A stretch of DNA of 64,000 nucleotides, taken from Haematococcus lacustris (Eukaryota > Chlorophyta > Chlorophyceae > Chlamydomonadales > Haematococcaceae). Under the pieces are notes generated by a model. It searched no databases. It was not told where the DNA came from and saw only the letters and a program-made list of their open reading frames with translations. Where the stretch lies: positions 1,775,989 to 1,839,988 of the forward strand of contig JASKMD010000019.1 in NCBI GenBank assembly GCA_030144725.1, read 5' to 3'. The translations under genes were made by a program, and so were the position numbers. Numbering within the stretch: position 1 is the first letter of the stretch; the number at the start of each line of letters is the position of its first letter. Shown here in pieces: positions 1-10,500 of the stretch.

Positions 1-118
1 CATTTGCAGGGTCCTGGTGACCCTGCGCAGGGTCCTGGTGACCCGGCGCAGGGTCCTGGCGACCCTGTGCAGGGTTCTGATGGCAGTTTTTACAGGGTCT
101 TGCTGACCATTTGCAGGG
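1..118. repeat. GC-rich palindromic minisatellite (left copy)
   Basis: Tandem copies of a CAGGGTCCTGGTGACC-like unit; the core CCTGCGCAGGG is self-complementary. The block ends with a GATGGCAGTTTTTACAGGG segment also found, same orientation, at 19,082-19,110. The same core recurs more purely at 21,280-21,985. No gene is visible from 119 to 258. Confidence 0.85.
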
Positions 119-258
119 TCACACAGGCAAATTAGTGCGGATATTCGTCATCCTAGGGGGGTAGTTTTTTGATGCGGTTCGCCTCGGATTGTCATTGCGA
201 CTCCAACGCCACTTGACGCTTGTTGAAATTCTGAGTATGTGAGCAGTTGGAGTGTAGG

Positions 259-366
259 AACCTACAGTACTGTAGACATCTACAGTACTGTAGATGTCTA
301 CAGTACTGTAGACACCTACAGTACTGTAGGTGTCTACAGTACTGTAGACATCTACAGTACTGTAGG
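259..366. repeat. Left palindromic array, about 6 copies of CTACAGTACTGTAG
   Basis: Six 18-bp units, each a perfect 14-bp palindrome plus a 4-bp variable joint. The array stops abruptly at the retrotransposon LTR beginning at 371. The same palindrome forms the long array at 17,954-18,912. Confidence 0.9.
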
Positions 367-370
367 TCAG

Positions 371-669
371 ATGTAACAGTGCTGCTGGGTCGCTGGGGTG
401 CATGGCTAATTAGCGGCTTGCACGGCTGGCGGCACTACAGCGACAACACAACAGTAGCTGATTTGACGCGTTGCTAGGCTACTACTATTGGTAGCGTACT
501 CTTTAAGGACGCGACGCGGTGAACGACACTCGTCCAGGGAAGATCAGATGCGATGGCGGCCGGGAGGCTGCAACTCAATGTTCTGTAGAGACAGCGTTAG
601 ATGACTGTGCTTACAATGTGGGTCTGTCGTTAACTCTGTAAACAAGTAAGTGTTGAAAACCATCTGGAC
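371..669 (-). repeat. 3' LTR of the gypsy element
   Basis: Direct repeat of 6178-6477. A TG...CA-bounded core can be read at 372-662, but seven further bases (TCTGGAC) are also shared, so the exact edge is uncertain. On the minus strand it is preceded by a short purine-rich tract (about 670-680) that could be the polypurine tract. Confidence 0.88.
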
Positions 670-913
670 TTCTCTCAAGACGATGCAAAATCAAATCTCA
701 CAAGATCCTGCATGGAGATCCTACAATGAAAATATGCAGTATGTTCCATGCATCCTAGCTAGGCCTGTGAACTGTTACACTCTCCCCCACTCCGAAAGAG
801 CTACGTCCCGGAGCGTATCTGTTGAAAACATCATGTCATAAGTAATCAGCAAGCAAGTATGCATGACAGGCAAGACAGGTATGACAGGCAAGACAAGCAA
901 GCATGCATGCAGG

Positions 914-1279
914 CTAAGACTTAAACTTCATCCATGTTCTAGGCTGCTTAGTGCGCCTCTCGTATGTCTTCACGATCTTGTTAAGGAAGCCCTTGGAGAG
1001 ATCTTCTTGTAGCTGAGTGTAAGGTAGCCAGCTGTTCTCGTGGTCCGGGTGTCCCTTCCATTTCACCTGCAATTGCAATGCCCCTCGTAGGAAGCGGTGG
1101 TTTCTGATCTCCTGCACCTCATAATGTGCCTCGCCATCGATGATGTCAGGGTCTGGCGGTGGAGCAGGGTTGCGTGTGGGGAATAAGGCGGAGCCGTCAT
1201 TGTGAAGCTTGACATGGGACACGTGCACGACAGGGTGGATGTTCTTCCAAACCTCTGGGAACTGCAGCTTTAGTGCCAC
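914..1279 (-). CDS. Chromodomain segment of the gypsy pol (C-terminal)
   Basis: The 121-residue frame begins in the post-integrase region (segment NIHPVVHVSHVKLH, typical of the GPFEV-to-chromodomain linker) and carries a chromodomain around residues 52-108. Visible hallmarks are the YEVQEI strand, VKWKGH and the SWLP aromatic segment. In chromoviruses this domain guides integration to marked chromatin. It lies in the same frame as pol and is separated from it only by a TAA at 1331-1333. Codons between that stop and 1279 still read as the conserved TPRQHGPFKV linker, so the start at 1279 is probably just the first ATG after the break. Confidence 0.85.
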   Translation of the reverse strand: MALKLQFPEVWKNIHPVVHVSHVKLHNDGSALFPTRNPAPPPDPDIIDGEAHYEVQEIRNHRFLRGALQLQVKWKGHPDHENSWLPYTQLQEDLSKGFLNKIVKTYERRTKQPRTWMKFKS

Positions 1280-1330
1280 TGGCGTGACGACCTCCAGGAC
1301 TTTGAATGGACCATGTTGCCTGGGTGTGAA

Positions 1331-4300
1331 TTAGTGTGTGGCATGCTCTGCTCGCGCATTGGAAGGTGATGTGTGTGCAAAGAAGCTGTCAGCCAGGTAA
1401 ACCTGGTCACCAACATGGAATGTGTGCTCTGTGCGCTTGGCATTGGCGTGCTTGGCCTGCCTCTCTTGAGCTTTCAGCAGGTGCTGCTTTGCAGCTGTGA
1501 TGTCTCTGGCCATGCGCTCCAGGAATGCAGGTGCAGTCTCACTGTCGGCTGTAGTTGTGCCTGCAGTGGGTGCCGCTAAGGACAGTGGCGTGTGTGGTTC
1601 CTGGCCGTAGTTTAGGCGGAAAGGGCTGAAGCCTGTGCTGGCCTGCACCGACGCGTTGTAAGCGAACTCCGCAGCGGTGAGGTGCTCATCCCAGTCATCG
1701 TGGTGTGGTGATACGAAATTGCGAAGCATGTCCTCGAGCGTCCGGTTAGCACGCTCGGTCTGCCCGTCGGTTTGAGGGTGGTTGGCAGTAGACATGTTGA
1801 GGTGGGTTCCGGTCAGTCGAAAGAGCTCTTGCCAGAAGGCTGATGTGAAGCGTGGGTCTCGGTCTGACACAATGACCTTTGGCAGGCCATGCAGCCGGAA
1901 AACGTTGTCAAAGAAGAGACGTGCCAATGCGGGTGCAGTGATAGAAGTGGTGGTAGGCACGGCATGGATCATTTTAGTTAGCTTGTCCACAAAAACGACG
2001 ATAGCATCATTTCCAGCAGATGAAACAGGCAGCTGAGTGATTAAGTCCATGCTGACCTGCTCCCAACGGTGCTGGGGAATAGGTAGAGGCTGCAATAAGC
2101 CGATGGGTTTAGATGTGTTGGTCTTGCTACGCTGACAGCTGTTGCAGGTGCGGACATAGTCATGCACCGATGCTGACATGCGCGGCCAAAAGAAATGGCG
2201 GGATAGACGATGGTATGTCTTGTCCCTACCGAGATGACCAGAGATGGGTATGTCATGTGCCTCACGTAGCAGGTCGGTGCGCAGTGGGCCGGCAGGGATG
2301 TAAAGCCTGCGGAGCCCCCGGCCTGTGTGGTACAACAGACTGCCCTCGATTTCGAACTGGCGTGCTTTGCCAGCAAGTACGGCAGCGTAGTGATGCTGGT
2401 ACTGTGCGTCAGCTGCGGCAGTGGTGCCGACAGTGTTCAGGATTTGTTGGGTGACAGAGACGTGCGAGTGTTCTGTGCCCTGGGCGGTGCCCGATTTGAG
2501 TGTGTGCAGCTGCATGATGTGAGCATACACGTGATAGTCAGGCCTACGGGATAGCGCGTCCGCCACCACGTTGTGTTTGCCTGGAATATGGTCGATTTGA
2601 CAGTTGTATTGTTGTAGCACTTCCATCCAGCGAGCTTTGCGCTTGCTGTCAAGTCGTGGCTGTGTTTGCAGATGTTTGTTTGCCCAGTTGTCAGTGAGCA
2701 GGGTGAAGTTGACGCCTAGCAGGTAGTGACGCCAAACCTTGAGTGCCTCCACCAAAGAGAGTAGCTCTTGCTCATGGGTGGGATAGTTTCTCTCTGTTGG
2801 GAGCAGCTTCCTAGAGTGGTAAGCTACTACACGTTCAGCAGGACCTGTGCCTTGTGTGAGCACGGCGCCAATGCCAATGCCAGAGGCGTCACAGCGGAGT
2901 GTGTATGGTTGTGTGGGGTCTGGTGCAATGGGCACCGGTGCAGTGGTGAGTGCATGCTTCAGAGCATCAAAAGCTGACTGCTGGGTAGAGGTCCATGTCA
3001 CCTTGCCCTGCTTGTCATGCCCATCAGCCTGAGTCAATGCAGTGAGAGGTGCTGCTATATCAGAGAAGTTCTTGATGAAGCGGCGGTAAAAGTTAGCAAG
3101 TCCCAGAAAGCTGCGCACATCATGCACAGTGGTAGGAACAGGCCATGTCTCGACAGCAGCTACCTTGGCAGGGTCGCATGCAATGCCGGCAGATGAAATG
3201 ATGTGGCCTAAGAACTCTGTCTTGTCTAGGGCAAATTCGCACTTCGATAGCTTTGCGTAGAGCTTGTGTTCTTGCAGCAGGTCTAGTACTCGCCGCAGAT
3301 GCTGTGCGTGCTCTTGCTGGTTGCGTGAGAAGATGAGAATGTCGTCAAGGTACACAATGACACAGTCGTCAAGTTCCTTGCGGAAAATGTCGTTCATGAG
3401 GCGCTGAAAAGTGGCAGGTGCGTTGCACAAGCCGAATGGCAGGACTGTAAACTCGAAATGCCCATAGCGTGTGCGGAATGCGGTTTTGGGAATGTCCTCA
3501 GGGGCGATGCGAATTTGATGATACCCCTGGCGAAGGTCGATTTTGCTGAACACTGTGGCTCCGTGGAGGCGGTCTAACAGGTTGTCTACCCGAGGTAAGG
3601 GATACTTGTTCTTGACTGTGATCCTGTTGAGCGGCCTGTAGTCGACACACATGCGGAAGGTGCCGTCTTTCTTGCGCACAAACAGCACGCCTGCGCCATA
3701 TGGTGATGTGCTAGGCCTGATGAAACCTTTCTCCTGCATCTCTGTGATCTGCTTCTTGAGTTCTGCAAGCTCACAGGTGGACATGTTGTAGGTGGCTCTC
3801 ACCGGTGGACGGTGGCTTGGCTCCAGGTCAATGTGATGGTCTACAGCACGCTGGGGTGGCAGGCCAGCTGGCAGGTCGTCTGGGAACACAGAGGCGTAGT
3901 CCTGGAGGATGGTCATGCAGTCCATGACCTGGTGCGGATGCTTCTCAGCTGGAGCAGTGTCAGCTGGCGTGATGTTGACTAGGAACATGGGTTGCTTGGT
4001 GCGGACGGCGGCATACAAGCCAGATGTGCTGATGGTGTAGCGGTCTCGGTCAGGGTCCCTAGGAGGTGGTGGTGCCCTGAGTGTGTGCCGTTTGCCACCG
4101 TGCTTGAAGGTCATGATGTTGCGTTTCCAGTCAATGTGTGGGTTAAGCTCAGCCAGCCACGGCTTGCCTAGAATGATGTCAAAGCCGTGCAGTTTGGTGC
4201 AATGTAATGTCTGCTTTCCCTTGTAAGTGCTCATTCTAATACGAGCGTCAGGGATGAGTGCTGTGCTCTCCTGCTGGTGCCCATCAGCAAGACGGATCCA

Positions 4301-4744
4301 GTCAGGGTCATGTTTTGAGGCTGTGTCGACTGCATGGCGTGTGCAAAAGTCAATGTCGATGAACGACGCAGTTGCTCCTCCATCTACCAAGATGCGTGTG
4401 GGATGGCCCTTGTAAGAGCCGGCAAAGATGAGAAGGTCGGCATCAGCCTGGTCTGCAGCGCTGCTGAGCTTTGTGATGCGAAATCGCGGTTCAGGCTCTA
4501 CAACTGCGGGTGCTTCTTGGGTCTCAGCTGGGATTGCTGGGCGTTCTTCAGTGGTCTCAGCTTGGGTTGCTGGGCGTACTTCGCGGCAGGTTAATGCCGC
4601 GCAAGCTATTTTTTTGGAACTCCCTCCCTGTAGCGACGCTTGGGATGCGTGCAGTCTCGCAGGATGTGGCCCTCCTTGCGGCAGAATGTGCATTTGTTGT
4701 TGGCTGTATACTGCTCCTTTTCCTCTGCAGTTAGCGGGCGCCAC
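1331..4744 (-). CDS. pol: Gypsy Pol polyprotein (PR-RT-RNaseH-IN)
   Basis: An open frame of 1137 residues. In order: retropepsin ([13 protein letters not shown], about residue 115); reverse transcriptase with its YLDDILIFS catalytic motif; RNase H ([14 protein letters not shown]); the integrase zinc-binding H2C2 (about residues 830-870); and the integrase core with its conserved aspartates and glutamate ([13 protein letters not shown], the TERANRTLE helix). The first 45 or so codons overlap gag in another frame, so the ATG at 4744 is probably not used. Translation is best explained as entering by -1 frameshift at 4609-4615. The frame ends at TAA 1331, directly upstream of the same-frame chromodomain. 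Confidence 0.92.
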   Translation of the reverse strand: MAPANCRGKGAVYSQQQMHILPQGGPHPARLHASQASLQGGSSKKIACAALTCREVRPATQAETTEERPAIPAETQEAPAVVEPEPRFRITKLSSAADQADADLLIFAGSYKGHPTRILVDGGATASFIDIDFCTRHAVDTASKHDPDWIRLADGHQQESTALIPDARIRMSTYKGKQTLHCTKLHGFDIILGKPWLAELNPHIDWKRNIMTFKHGGKRHTLRAPPPPRDPDRDRYTISTSGLYAAVRTKQPMFLVNITPADTAPAEKHPHQVMDCMTILQDYASVFPDDLPAGLPPQRAVDHHIDLEPSHRPPVRATYNMSTCELAELKKQITEMQEKGFIRPSTSPYGAGVLFVRKKDGTFRMCVDYRPLNRITVKNKYPLPRVDNLLDRLHGATVFSKIDLRQGYHQIRIAPEDIPKTAFRTRYGHFEFTVLPFGLCNAPATFQRLMNDIFRKELDDCVIVYLDDILIFSRNQQEHAQHLRRVLDLLQEHKLYAKLSKCEFALDKTEFLGHIISSAGIACDPAKVAAVETWPVPTTVHDVRSFLGLANFYRRFIKNFSDIAAPLTALTQADGHDKQGKVTWTSTQQSAFDALKHALTTAPVPIAPDPTQPYTLRCDASGIGIGAVLTQGTGPAERVVAYHSRKLLPTERNYPTHEQELLSLVEALKVWRHYLLGVNFTLLTDNWANKHLQTQPRLDSKRKARWMEVLQQYNCQIDHIPGKHNVVADALSRRPDYHVYAHIMQLHTLKSGTAQGTEHSHVSVTQQILNTVGTTAAADAQYQHHYAAVLAGKARQFEIEGSLLYHTGRGLRRLYIPAGPLRTDLLREAHDIPISGHLGRDKTYHRLSRHFFWPRMSASVHDYVRTCNSCQRSKTNTSKPIGLLQPLPIPQHRWEQVSMDLITQLPVSSAGNDAIVVFVDKLTKMIHAVPTTTSITAPALARLFFDNVFRLHGLPKVIVSDRDPRFTSAFWQELFRLTGTHLNMSTANHPQTDGQTERANRTLEDMLRNFVSPHHDDWDEHLTAAEFAYNASVQASTGFSPFRLNYGQEPHTPLSLAAPTAGTTTADSETAPAFLERMARDITAAKQHLLKAQERQAKHANAKRTEHTFHVGDQVYLADSFFAHTSPSNARAEHATH
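4606..4615 (-). promoter_or_regulatory. Putative -1 ribosomal frameshift site (A AAA AAA + UAG)
   Basis: On the minus strand gag ends CCA AAA AAA TAG. The seven A residues occupy 4615-4609 and the stop 4608-4606. The heptamer A AAA AAA fits the X XXY YYZ slippery rule in the gag phase, and slipping back one base reads straight into the pol frame at an ATA codon. The arithmetic is exact: gag codons start at positions divisible by 3, pol codons one base upstream. No downstream pseudoknot was evaluated. Confidence 0.75.
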
Positions 4745-5595
4745 TCAGGTTTAGGTTTGGCTGGTGCGGCGTTGTAGGCTGCAGGGCGTGTAGATGGTGC
4801 TGCATGCTGTAAGTTGCGATGCCAAGGTGTCCTGGACTGTTTCATGGTACCCAGCTGCATTGGAACTGCAGTGGACATGCCAGCGTCTCTGTAAGCTGAA
4901 TCATGAGCCACAGCTATGTTTACAGCGTTGGCAAAGGTCTCTGGTGCATGGATGTCAACCATAGCACGCAGGGTGGGGTGCAGGCCTCGGCGGAACCGGT
5001 CTAGCTGCTCATCCTCAGTTATGTTAGGGATCTGAAGGAACAGGTGTCTCAGCTGTGTGGCAAAGGATAGTGCTGTCTGGTTGGCTTTCTGGGAGGCATC
5101 ATGCAGCTGGTCCCTAGCTTTAGCTACCTCAGACTTAGTACGGAAGGCTGCTCTTAGTCCAGCTGTGAAGGTGCTCCATGAGAGGAACAGGGAAGGGTCA
5201 CCTCGAACTGAACGGTACCACGCTTTAGCCAGGCCATCCAATCTTACACTGGTGCTCACAATCTTCTGCTCATCAGACAAACTGTGATACAAAGAAAAGA
5301 TGTCCTCCACCTGGAAAAGGAAGCTGTTCACATCACCCTTGCCATCAAACTCCTTCACTTCACTCAACTTGATCAGGCCTTGCACTGATGAGGCAGTGTG
5401 TACAGCTGGGGGTGGGGGTGGGGTGGGAGGTGATGGGACAGGGGCAGGGGTGGTAAGATAGTGCAATGCCTGCATCACGGTGCTATTGTTTTGTGACACT
5501 ACTTGTACCTCAGCCCGCAATGCATTCAAGGCAGCCATGACTGTTAACATGTCTGGTGTGGCTGGTTGGTCATAAGTCTGAGCCTGGGTCTCCAT
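4606..5595 (-). CDS. gag: Gypsy Gag (capsid/nucleocapsid)
   Basis: A 329-residue protein. Residues about 70-225 form a retrotransposon gag/capsid-like helical region (segments [20 protein letters not shown] and [16 protein letters not shown]), followed by a basic linker and one CCHC zinc knuckle near residue 300 ([16 protein letters not shown]2CX4HX4C). It packages element RNA in virus-like particles. The ATG at 5595 directly follows the TAG closing the upstream frame (5596-5598) and is in the same frame. The protein ends in two lysines encoded by the A7 slippery run. Confidence 0.9.
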   Translation of the reverse strand: METQAQTYDQPATPDMLTVMAALNALRAEVQVVSQNNSTVMQALHYLTTPAPVPSPPTPPPPPAVHTASSVQGLIKLSEVKEFDGKGDVNSFLFQVEDIFSLYHSLSDEQKIVSTSVRLDGLAKAWYRSVRGDPSLFLSWSTFTAGLRAAFRTKSEVAKARDQLHDASQKANQTALSFATQLRHLFLQIPNITEDEQLDRFRRGLHPTLRAMVDIHAPETFANAVNIAVAHDSAYRDAGMSTAVPMQLGTMKQSRTPWHRNLQHAAPSTRPAAYNAAPAKPKPEWRPLTAEEKEQYTANNKCTFCRKEGHILRDCTHPKRRYREGVPKK

Positions 5596-6138
5596 CTATG
5601 GCTGGATTCTGGCTGCTTTGCGAGCTCTGCGTGCTACGACAAATGCCGTGTTAGGGTGTGGCTGCGGCTGTGTGTTGATGACAATAGGCTGTGCCGCAGC
5701 ACCTGGATTCTGAGGCGTCGTGTGTTGCTTGAGCAAAGCGTACAGGTTGTCCTTCTCCTTCTCTAGAGCTCGGTTGACGGCGTGTAGTTGGTCAGCGGTC
5801 TGCTTGTAGTGCTTGCAGCGCGGGCAGTCTTGCTCGAACTGACGTTTAGGGTGGTGGCGGGGCTGTGGTGGAGCTGGAGGTTGGGCTGCCGTACTTGATG
5901 TACCTCGCTCTTGGCGTGGTGGTATGAAGTCTCGCTCCTTGCGGGGCGGAGGTCTCGCAGTTGCCTGCGGCGGTGCCTCCGCGAAGTGCGGGATGGGGAT
6001 AGGCGTGAAACGCCTCTCTGCTCGTGGAGCAGGCTTCTCTGCTCTGGGAGCAGGCTCAGCGGTGGCCGCTGGGTCGTCCGGGTCCTCGCTATTGAGGATG
6101 TCGTCGACCGTCCAGTCTCCGGATCGCTTGTGGACCAC
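5596..6138 (-). CDS. Leader ORF upstream of gag, same frame
   Basis: 180 residues, starting about 40 bp inside the 5' LTR. The N-terminal half is Pro/Ala/Arg-rich and probably disordered. A Cys pair (CPRCKHY, about residue 105) precedes a likely coiled coil (QLHAVNRALEKEKDNLYALL). It ends at a TAG immediately followed, in frame, by the gag ATG. It may be an N-terminal part of Gag (matrix-like) cut off by one nonsense codon, or a separate small protein. No known domain was recognised. Confidence 0.6.
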   Translation of the reverse strand: MVHKRSGDWTVDDILNSEDPDDPAATAEPAPRAEKPAPRAERRFTPIPIPHFAEAPPQATARPPPRKERDFIPPRQERGTSSTAAQPPAPPQPRHHPKRQFEQDCPRCKHYKQTADQLHAVNRALEKEKDNLYALLKQHTTPQNPGAAAQPIVINTQPQPHPNTAFVVARRARKAARIQP

Positions 6139-6158
6139 TGCGCAAACAGGTCACGATG

Positions 6159-6176
6159 ATCGAACTGAGGAAACCA
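6159..6176 (-). promoter_or_regulatory. Putative primer binding site of the gypsy element
   Basis: Reads TGGTTTCCTCAGTTCGAT on the minus strand, beginning one or two bases after the 5' LTR. A TGG start is expected of a sequence complementary to a tRNA 3' CCA end. The primer tRNA is not identified. Confidence 0.65.
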
Positions 6177-6177
6177 A

Positions 6178-6477
6178 ATGTAACAGTGCTGCTGGGTCGC
6201 TGGGGTGCATGGCTAATTAGCGGCTTGCACGGCTGGCGGCACTACAGCGACAACACAACAGTAGCTGATTTGACGCGTTGCTAGGCTACTACTATTGGTA
6301 GCGTACTCTTTAAGGACGCGACGCGGTGAACGACACTCGTCCAGGGAAGATCAGATGCGATGGCGGCCGGGAGGCTGCAACTCGATGTTCTGTAGAGACA
6401 GCGTTAGATGACTGTGCTTACAATGTGGGTCTGTCGTTAACTCTGTAAACAAGTAAGTGTTGAAAAACCATCTGGAC
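6178..6477 (-). repeat. 5' LTR of the gypsy element
   Basis: A 300-bp partner of 371-669. The only differences noticed are A/G in the CTGCAACTC(A/G)ATG segment and one extra A in an A-run near the end. It should carry the element's promoter. It directly abuts the terminus of the neighbouring inverted-repeat element at 6478. Confidence 0.9.
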
Positions 6478-7187
6478 CAGTCATGTCTCCTCATAACATT
6501 TATCCTGGGGCGAGCCAAACCAGAAAAATTAATTTGAAAATTTCCTCTCTGGATTGGATAAATTGGTGGCACCCCAATTGGCTGCACCCCAGGCTCCGCC
6601 ATCGAGTACCTCTTGCCATCAACGCATCGGCGCTGGCAGTGGCGTTGGCGACACCCAAGCGACACCCCAAAATGGGGAGCGACTGTATCCAACCAGCTTT
6701 CCCAACCAGCTTTCGAAACCAATGTTACAAACTGCGCCAGCAGTCGCACGCTGCGGGCAGCAGTCGAACACATGTGTCAGGCAGCCGTCGCTATCCAGCA
6801 GCCTCTGGCTCATGTGAAGTGTCTAGCAGATGAGGCGCTAGCCAGCAGTTACACAGCATTCGCCACCAGCCATAGCATACTTGCGCCCCGGTCAGGCGAA
6901 AAGAGCAAGAGAAAAGGTGCGCAGTGAACGAGCTAGCGAGATAGCAAACAGTCGATTTGTACAGAATGTGTTTCTCATGTGGGCTGGGTTGCTTGCAGGT
7001 GGAGTTTCAAGGGCTAGGAGGAGGCGCAGCTAACAGGGGCAGCTAGTGAGCACACCCACCAACAGCAAGGAGCTTAGTGCGGCGGAGCGGAGGAGGAATT
7101 GGAGGAGCCAGGAGCCTTATAGCAGTTGTGAGCCAGGAGCCAAGAAGTGCAGCCAAGGGAAGCCGCTTGGCAGAGCAGCCATGAGCA
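6478..7187 (+). repeat. Left 710-bp inverted arm
   Basis: Starts CAGTCATGTCTCC. It includes an AT-rich subterminal part (AAAAATTAATTTGAAAATTT, about 6523-6542) and a GC-richer inner part. A 116-codon open frame at 6483-6833 is mirrored exactly in the other arm but has no recognisable domain, so it is not called as a gene. Confidence 0.88.
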
Positions 7188-7299
7188 GCCATGAACAGGA
7201 GCGGCAGCAATGAGCGGCACCCATGAGTAGCACCCTCACCCCACTGCTGCCCCCCCCCCTCACCCCACACCCTTCCCCTTGCCTATACGCCCACCGCCT

Positions 7300-7504
7300 C
7301 CCTTCCCTCCCCTCCCCCCCCCCTCCCCTCCCCCCCCCTCCCCTCCCCTCCCCTCCCCTCCCCTCCCCTCCCCTCCCCTCCCCTCCCCTCCCCTCCCCTC
7401 CCCTCCCCTCCCCTCCCCTCCCCTCCCCTCCCCTCCCCTCCCCTCCCCTCCCCTCCCCTCCCCTCCCCTCCCCTCCCCTCCCCTCCCCTCCCTCCCCCTC
7501 CCCT
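7300..7504. repeat. (CCCCT)n microsatellite
   Basis: About 180 bp of nearly pure pentamer CCCCT at 7321-7500, with impure edges. Both strands are open in all frames because of composition. Confidence 0.95.
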
Positions 7505-10500
7505 CGGCAGCCAAGTGCAGCCAGGAGCAGCCAGGAGCAGCCGCTACAAGCATCCAGGAGCAGCAGCCAGAAGGAGCAGCTAGGAGCAGCAGCTAGGATG
7601 CGCTTGGGACGGCAGCCAAGCCCAACTCCATGACATGTCCATGACATGTTTAATGCCCAGGTCCATGGCATGTTGTTTGCGTGCAGATGCAGCATGCCGT
7701 GACTCAAGGTAGCAGGTGTGTGGCACTCTCCTCCTCCTCACCCCCTACCCTCCCTGTCTCAGCCCCCATTTCGCCTTCCAGCGGAGCAAGCGGTGAGTGG
7801 CCACACCCCTTGCTGCAAGTCTGACAATCATCCCGTCTTTTCACCTTCCCTTCCCATATACCTTACCCTTAGTCCTGCAGCAGCCAGTTCACATCACACC
7901 CCACCACATCACACCCCACCACAGCCAAGAGGTAGGTGTTATGGGGCAGTCAGTGCAAGCATGATCAGCACCCATGAAAGGCAGCCTCCCAAGCCATCAA
8001 TAGCAGTCGGGAGCAGCTAGGAGCCAGGCGCATGGAGCGGAGGAGCCCGAAGCACTAGAGGAGCCAGGAGCTTCAGCAAGGCCAGGAGCAGCAGCCATGG
8101 AGGCGCTGCTAGGTAGGTACAGAAGTGGTGCTAGCAAATTGTGAGAGGCCAGCCCTTGCACATGAGTGGTCCGATGCCCAGCTTGTTGCCCCTTGTTTGC
8201 TGCAGGTCTCACGGTCAGACTACTACCCCTTGCCCCCTTGTCCCTTCTCCCTCCCCCCTTCCCTCCACTGACCCACCACCTCCCTACCTCACCCCACCTA
8301 CCTCCCATTTTCCCACCCCCCACCCACGACACACACCGCAGCCCTCTCCCTACCCTACCCTTGGCGTAGCGACCTGGAGCGGGCAGCCTGGAGATGGCGC
8401 TAGTAGTAGCAGTCAACCCAGCCCACTCTAGCCATGCCATGCCCACACACCACAACCCATCCCATCCCTCTCTCAATGAGAAAGCAGTAGGACAGCCGAG
8501 CCAAGGCACTTGGGTGGTTGCCAGTCCTTGCTTGTTGTGCGACATGGCTTGTTGTTGGTGTGGTACAACACACAAGCAGCTACCGACTTAACACATGATG
8601 GAGTAGGGATTGCATCACAATCGCGGTACAGGTGGCCACCAGTGCACTCAGGTGAGTAACAGATGCAAAGCGGAGCTTGCGGGTGCATTGTGGCAGGCAG
8701 GCAGCACAAGCGGGATGGGCATGAGCAATCACGTAAGGGTGGTGATGGCAGCGCGTTGGGTTGTCCCCTATCTATCTTTACACTCTGGCATATGATGCTC
8801 ATGGCAGTTGACACGACTGCCTCTGATTTGAAACCTATGGCCTTGGACAAGACGCGAGCCTGTGTGTAAGCGGTGCTGAGCAACAACAAGAAGCACCTCC
8901 TTCTCCTTGTGTACCAGCCCTTGGTACCAAGAGCTACACAAGGCTATGGGGCAATTGCTTCATTACTGTCTTGGCTTCGTGGTTCCTTGCTGTGTGGATA
9001 GTAGCACAGATGATGATGTGATACACATTGGGCTGCTTGGCAGCTTATTGAGTTTCCACTGGAGAGGATTGGGGTGGTGTGTGCCATGTACTTGCCATGC
9101 ATTATAAGTTTGACCTCTGTAAGATGGTGAGTATGTAAGATCATGTTAATGCAAGCGTACGACACAATACCTAGTCTTCTTATGGACGCAGAGCGTGAGG
9201 GTGTTGGGCTTGGGGTAGTGGTAGGGTAGGATGTCTTGTGTGTAGCTGCTCAACCTTTTGACCGTTAAGCCGTGTAATAGCAACCCTACGCCAGCTGGTC
9301 ACTAGCTTGCTATGGCTCCCTGAGCCATGTGGGTCAGCAGCTTGCATAGTTGGTTGCATATCTGCTCCCTGCACCTGTCCCTCTCACCCAAGAGCTGGTG
9401 GTATAGGTGCCCGCTCCTCTGTCAACTTGGCTGTTGCTGGCCTCCTAGATCTGATCCCTAGCTAGCCCAGCCCAGCCTATCCAGAGTCACCCGGCCCCCA
9501 GCCATAACCCTCCCACCCTAGCCACCGCCTGCACCCTCCCTCTATAACACCATCAAGGAGTGGTGCGCTTGATGTGGATGTATGGGTGCTACATACCACA
9601 TGATACGGTGTGGCGTATTAGCACGGTCGCCGCATCATGTGGTGCCCACTTGCTCAGTGGTCTCTTGGGCTCCTAGCTGCCTGCAGTTTCTAATTTTGCT
9701 TGGGGTTGATGGCTCAGTGGCAACCTAGGTGCAGATGCGTGCATTACTGGGTGCCCGTCTGCCTTGCATTTTGGCATGTGACTCGGAGCTGTTGCGTGTC
9801 GTTGCATGTGTTGCGCAGCTTTGACACCTCACCGTGCCCAAAGTACCATCCAAGATAAAAGTAACGAACTATCTAAAAACTGCATGGCCCAGGGATCACG
9901 AGTCATGGAGGTAACTTTATAAACATCCACCAACTTGTCTGGTCCATTTTCATCCCAGCTAAGCCTCTCCATCTCTTCTATGTCCATGTTGTCCCAGTCA
10001 GAACCAGTTGTTGATCCTGCATGAACGTACATGCTCTAACCGTCCCCGTTCACGACATGCACGATGCATGTGCACTACCGTGCGACATACATACAAGCTC
10101 CCAGGATCTTGCTTGTTGACCTGCGGATGCGTTGGGGCGGCCCGGTTGGGCTCAATATCGCAGCCATCATGTCACAACAATGATGTGGTGTGGTCACACT
10201 GTGGTTACGAATGGTGTCACCAGCTGCTAGCTATGGACAACAGCACCAACGTAATGTTTCCACTGCTGTCTTGGAGAGGAGGTGCCCATCAGACCTGCAA
10301 TCAAGGGGCAGGAGGGAGGGAGGGACATCAGGCTGGGTATTGGGTGTCAGCCACTTACCGGCAGACGGGTAGCCACTTATAAGAAGGGTTGGAGAAGAGA
10401 GGGCAGGCAAGAGATGGAGACGACAAATGTGAGGGGGCAGGGAGAAGAGGGAGAAGAGGGGGCTTGCTCCTGGCTGCTGGGTAGGGTAGGGAGGGGACTA

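Larger units (their letters stand above)
371..6477 (-). mobile_element. Ty3/gypsy LTR retrotransposon, chromodomain-bearing
   Basis: A full-length element on the minus strand: 5' LTR (6178-6477), primer binding site, a leader ORF, gag with zinc knuckle, pol (protease, reverse transcriptase, RNase H, integrase) and a chromodomain, then the 3' LTR (371-669). The domain order with integrase after RNase H defines Ty3/gypsy, and the terminal chromodomain suggests a chromovirus. The LTRs differ by one substitution and one indel over about 300 bp, so insertion is recent. Two in-frame stops (5596-5598 and 1331-1333) interrupt an otherwise continuous coding plan. No clear target-site duplication is seen: the left flank is GTCAG, and the right flank CAGTC is the terminus of the next element. 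Confidence 0.93.

Noticed and set aside
6483..6833. 116-codon gene conserved in both inverted arms
   Set aside because: Conservation is explained by identity of the arms at DNA level; other frames are equally open and no domain is visible.
7223..7707. Pro- or Gly/Arg-rich frames over (CCCCT)n
   Set aside because: Microsatellite artefact without unique sequence.
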